Of a DNA stretch of 6,744 bases, positions 4,895-6,744 are shown piece by piece; position 1 is the first letter of the stretch; the number at the start of each line of letters is the position of its first letter. This DNA comes from an uncultured Methanobrevibacter sp. (lineage in GTDB: Archaea; Methanobacteriota; Methanobacteria; Methanobacteriales; Methanobacteriaceae). The stretch spans positions 1-6,744 of the forward strand of contig NZ_CALCYR010000035.1 of NCBI RefSeq assembly GCF_937906425.1, written 5' to 3'. The position numbers were made by a program, and so were the translations under genes. Under the pieces are notes generated by a model that had not been told where the DNA came from, ran no database searches, and worked only from the letters and a program-made list of their open reading frames with translations.

Positions 4895-5386
4895 TTAATA
4901 ACTGTTGTTTTTTAAGTTTAAGACTCCTGTAATTACTAACCATATTCCGATTAATGAACCGAGAACAAGTGGGTTGTTAATGTAGGTTCCAATGATTATG
5001 TAAATTACGCCTAAAAGAATTCCTAATATTCCCATCCAAAATCCGTACTTGTTGTCTCTGTTTCCTACAATAATTATTAATCCGATTATAATCAGGAATA
5101 TTCCTGCGAGATATATGGTTATTGCAGCCAAGAATGAAAGAATGCTTGGATTGAATATTAATCCTAAACTTATTATTAACATTATTAATCCACAAATAAT
5201 GTTTATAATTCCTTTTGTAGTATTATAATCTACTTCAGAAACTCCATTGGTTAATAAAAATATGGAAAGCAATAAGACAGATAATCCAAGTATATCTGCA
5301 GTACCTACTATTCCAATCATTGGAAATGCAATGATTATGAGTCCTAAAATAATTGCAATAATACTTAATGTAGTTTGTTTATGCAA
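4895..5386 (-). CDS. DUF308 (HdeD-like) six-helix membrane protein
   Basis: A 163-residue, almost wholly hydrophobic integral membrane protein. Six membrane segments can be drawn at about 7-27, 31-48, 58-78, 82-107, 115-135 and 140-157, with small polar loops (EVDYNTTKG at 51-59, GNRDNKYG at 108-115). The GI/GLxxLI-rich repeats and the length match the DUF308 family, which includes HdeD of Escherichia coli, an acid-resistance-linked inner-membrane protein; the biochemical role of the family is not established. The start is TTG 5386. AGGAGG (5399-5394) lies seven bases upstream and no ATG is nearby, so TTG initiation is well supported. The gene stands alone between a terminator palindrome and a 263-base upstream spacer with duplicated TATA-like boxes. 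DUF308 proteins are common in Methanobrevibacter. Confidence 0.82.
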   Translation of the reverse strand: MHKQTTLSIIAIILGLIIIAFPMIGIVGTADILGLSVLLLSIFLLTNGVSEVDYNTTKGIINIICGLIMLIISLGLIFNPSILSFLAAITIYLAGIFLIIIGLIIIVGNRDNKYGFWMGILGILLGVIYIIIGTYINNPLVLGSLIGIWLVITGVLNLKNNSY

Positions 5387-5393
5387 TTTGTTT

Positions 5394-5399
5394 CCTCCT
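5394..5399 (-). promoter_or_regulatory. Consensus ribosome-binding site fixing the TTG start of DUF308
   Basis: On the minus strand, AGGAGG is followed by seven bases and then TTG CAT AAA. The match to the 16S rRNA 3' end is exact and spacing is ideal. It decides the start in the absence of any nearby ATG. Confidence 0.75.
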
Positions 5400-5495
5400 A
5401 ATTTTAAAAATCTATTTTTTGCAAATTGTAAGCAATATAATTTTAATTTTTATAATATTTAATAATTCTTATTAGTAATTTAATATTATATTGGT

Positions 5496-5505
5496 ATTTA
5501 TAAAT
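5496..5505 (-). promoter_or_regulatory. Gene-proximal TATA-box candidate for DUF308
   Basis: ATTTATAAAT here is identical to the palindromic cores inside both copies of the 45-bp repeat (5531-5540 and 5580-5589). As the closest of the three to the gene it would give a leader of roughly 90 bases. Being a palindrome, it does not by itself show direction; the downstream minus-strand gene does. Confidence 0.4.
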
Positions 5506-5506
5506 A

Positions 5507-5600
5507 TATCTTTCATTGGCTATTTTTCAAATTTATAAATCTAAATTTAAATGTTTATCTTTCATTGGCTATTTTTCAAATTTATAAATCTAAATTTAAA
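5507..5600. repeat. Exact 45-bp direct repeat, period 49, upstream of DUF308
   Basis: Bases 5507-5551 and 5556-5600 are identical over 45 bases, separated by TGTT. Each copy begins TATCTTTCATTGGC and contains ATTTATAAAT. The copies have no mismatch, so the duplication is recent or maintained. On the minus strand each carries a TATA-like core with a mixed sequence (GCCAATGAAAG) about 15-25 bases downstream, so a whole promoter or operator may have been doubled. The rest of the 263-base spacer shows no gene. Confidence 0.85.
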
Positions 5601-5649
5601 ATTTTAATATGTTTAACATAGAATTTATTTTTTAATATTATAAAAACAA

Positions 5650-6738
5650 TTAATATAAAGGCAAATGTTTAATAGGAGTCTTAGATTGATTTAAATTGGA
5701 AAATTTAACTTCAGCTTCCCATTCTTTCTTACATTCACAGTCATGGATGATTTGGCTTTGGTCGAAGTTTGAGTCAATTATCTTGTATTTCAATTCCTTG
5801 TTACATTTTTTACAATTGTATGGTCCTCTTCTGGAACCGAATCCTGATGTGTCCATCAATGCAGGAATATTTACGTTTTGCCTTATTCTATTTATCACTT
5901 CAATTGTTGACCATATCCAAGGAGGATTATATGATCCCCTTCTCCAAAGTCTTTCAATCAGGGTTCCCCTATGAATTGTTGCAGGACAGCATGAGACTCT
6001 GTCAACACCTAGTTTTTCACAGTAGTTTGCTGTTTCAATTGCCTCATCAATTGCTTCCTTTTCAGAGGTTAAAATAGGTTTAACAAAGATATAAGCCTTT
6101 GATTTAATATTATGCTTTTCCTTGGATTTTTTGATTATGTCTATTGCTTTTTCAAAGGTCCTGTTGTTGAATCCCTTGTTGATTTTATTTAATCTTGTTT
6201 TTTCATTGGATGTTTCAAGACCTATGCTTATTTCAAAGAGCTTGTCTGGAATAATTTCAAAAATTTCATCCAATATTTCTTCCTTAACATATTCTGGTCT
6301 TGATTCAACAACTATTTCGCTGATTTCCTCTGATTTTGCCAATTTGTTTAGAATATAATCTCTAGCTTCTTTTGGTACTTCTTCAGGGTTTAGAAAACTG
6401 CCAGAAGCAAATAATTTGATAGCTATTTTCTTTCCATTTTTATAATCTTCCTTATAGTTCCATTTATTCATTTCCTTTTCAAACAATTCGATTATCTTCT
6501 CATTTTCTATAGGTTTAAGATAACAGTCGGAAATGTAACTGCACATTGTGCATCCTCCGCTTGGACCTAAAGCCCATGAGCATCCTGGAGTTGGAAGAAT
6601 AAGGAATAGGCATTTTCCTCTTCCTGAATATAAAAGATCATCCTGATACCAACTGGTTGAAAGTCTATCCAGTTCCTTTGGCTTTGCATATTCGATGGAT
6701 TTGTCTCTAATATCTTTTGTTAATTCTCTAATTTCCAT
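5650..6738 (-). CDS. raSEA: Archaeosine biosynthesis radical SAM protein RaSEA
   Basis: A 362-residue radical SAM enzyme of the RaSEA type (TIGR01210 family). With ArcS, which attaches lysine to preQ0 at position 15 of tRNA, RaSEA cleaves the lysine adduct to leave archaeosine, a euryarchaeal tRNA modification in the D-loop. Seen are LPTPGCSWALGPSGGCTMC (48-66), where C53-x9-C63-x2-C66 is the probable [4Fe-4S]/SAM ligand set; KLFASGSF (108-115); EIVVESRPEY (141-150); EISIGLET (169-176); CCPATIHRGTLIERLWR (250-266); and the C-terminal GFGSRRGPYNCKKC, giving C309-x2-C312 and C334-x-C336, a likely zinc site. The wide C-x9-C spacing differs from classical CxxxCxxC. ATG 6738 begins six bases from the window edge, so upstream signals are missing and a longer start cannot be excluded. 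It transcribes toward DUF308 across a 263-base spacer. Confidence 0.86.
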   Translation of the reverse strand: MEIRELTKDIRDKSIEYAKPKELDRLSTSWYQDDLLYSGRGKCLFLILPTPGCSWALGPSGGCTMCSYISDCYLKPIENEKIIELFEKEMNKWNYKEDYKNGKKIAIKLFASGSFLNPEEVPKEARDYILNKLAKSEEISEIVVESRPEYVKEEILDEIFEIIPDKLFEISIGLETSNEKTRLNKINKGFNNRTFEKAIDIIKKSKEKHNIKSKAYIFVKPILTSEKEAIDEAIETANYCEKLGVDRVSCCPATIHRGTLIERLWRRGSYNPPWIWSTIEVINRIRQNVNIPALMDTSGFGSRRGPYNCKKCNKELKYKIIDSNFDQSQIIHDCECKKEWEAEVKFSNLNQSKTPIKHLPLY

Positions 6739-6744
6739 ATTAAT

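Noticed and set aside
4977..5195. Alternate minus-strand frame within the DUF308 gene
   Set aside because: Asparagine/arginine-rich shadow in another frame; the DUF308 frame has the membrane helices and the AGGAGG site.
5507..5600. CRISPR-like repeat pair
   Set aside because: Only two copies with a four-base gap and AT-rich content; no spacers and no cas genes.

Overview
The window looks like a chromosomal segment of a low-GC methanogenic archaeon, most likely Methanobrevibacter or a close relative in the Methanobacteriales. The evidence is a RaSEA-type archaeosine gene, a stand-alone DUF89 phosphatase of the methanogen type, an archaeal HIGH-superfamily nucleotidyltransferase, very AT-rich spacers with T-tracts, and TATA-box-like sequences. 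The species assignment is inference from protein style, not from a search.

Layout. (1) Bases 1 to about 1330 look accessory. They hold a Mor-like helix-turn-helix regulator behind a palindrome and three 13-bp-spaced TAGGAAA repeats, two tiny chained reading frames, the opposite-strand 5' remnant of a probable IS4-type transposase, several hairpins, a TATAAT-type promoter candidate and a small zinc-ribbon protein. The Mor gene has a higher GC content and a Firmicutes/phage flavour, so part of this block was probably acquired from gut bacteria. (2) 1350-1451 is a long three-part nested inverted repeat that ends at the ribosome-binding region of the next gene. (3) 1464-3310, plus strand: a DUF89 metal-dependent phosphatase, whose conserved N-terminus can only begin at an ATT codon, then a DUF1932-type NAD(P)-dependent dehydrogenase. 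(4) 3383-6738, minus strand, in transcription order: RaSEA radical SAM protein, a six-helix DUF308 membrane protein, and a HIGH-type nucleotidyltransferase with an unassigned C-terminal half. The plus and minus groups converge across about 70 bases.

How they fit. RaSEA acts in tRNA modification (archaeosine). The nucleotidyltransferase resembles the TmcAL/YlbM group, which also acts on tRNA, but spacers of 210-260 bases, a terminator hairpin and separate TATA candidates suggest individual transcription rather than an operon. DUF89 enzymes are linked to removal of damaged phosphometabolites; a joint role with the neighbouring dehydrogenase is not shown. I see no complete new defence or mobile system. 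The most unusual signals are the ATT start, the nested inverted repeat before it, the exact 45-bp duplication carrying TATA-like palindromes before DUF308, and the broken foreign block at the left end.
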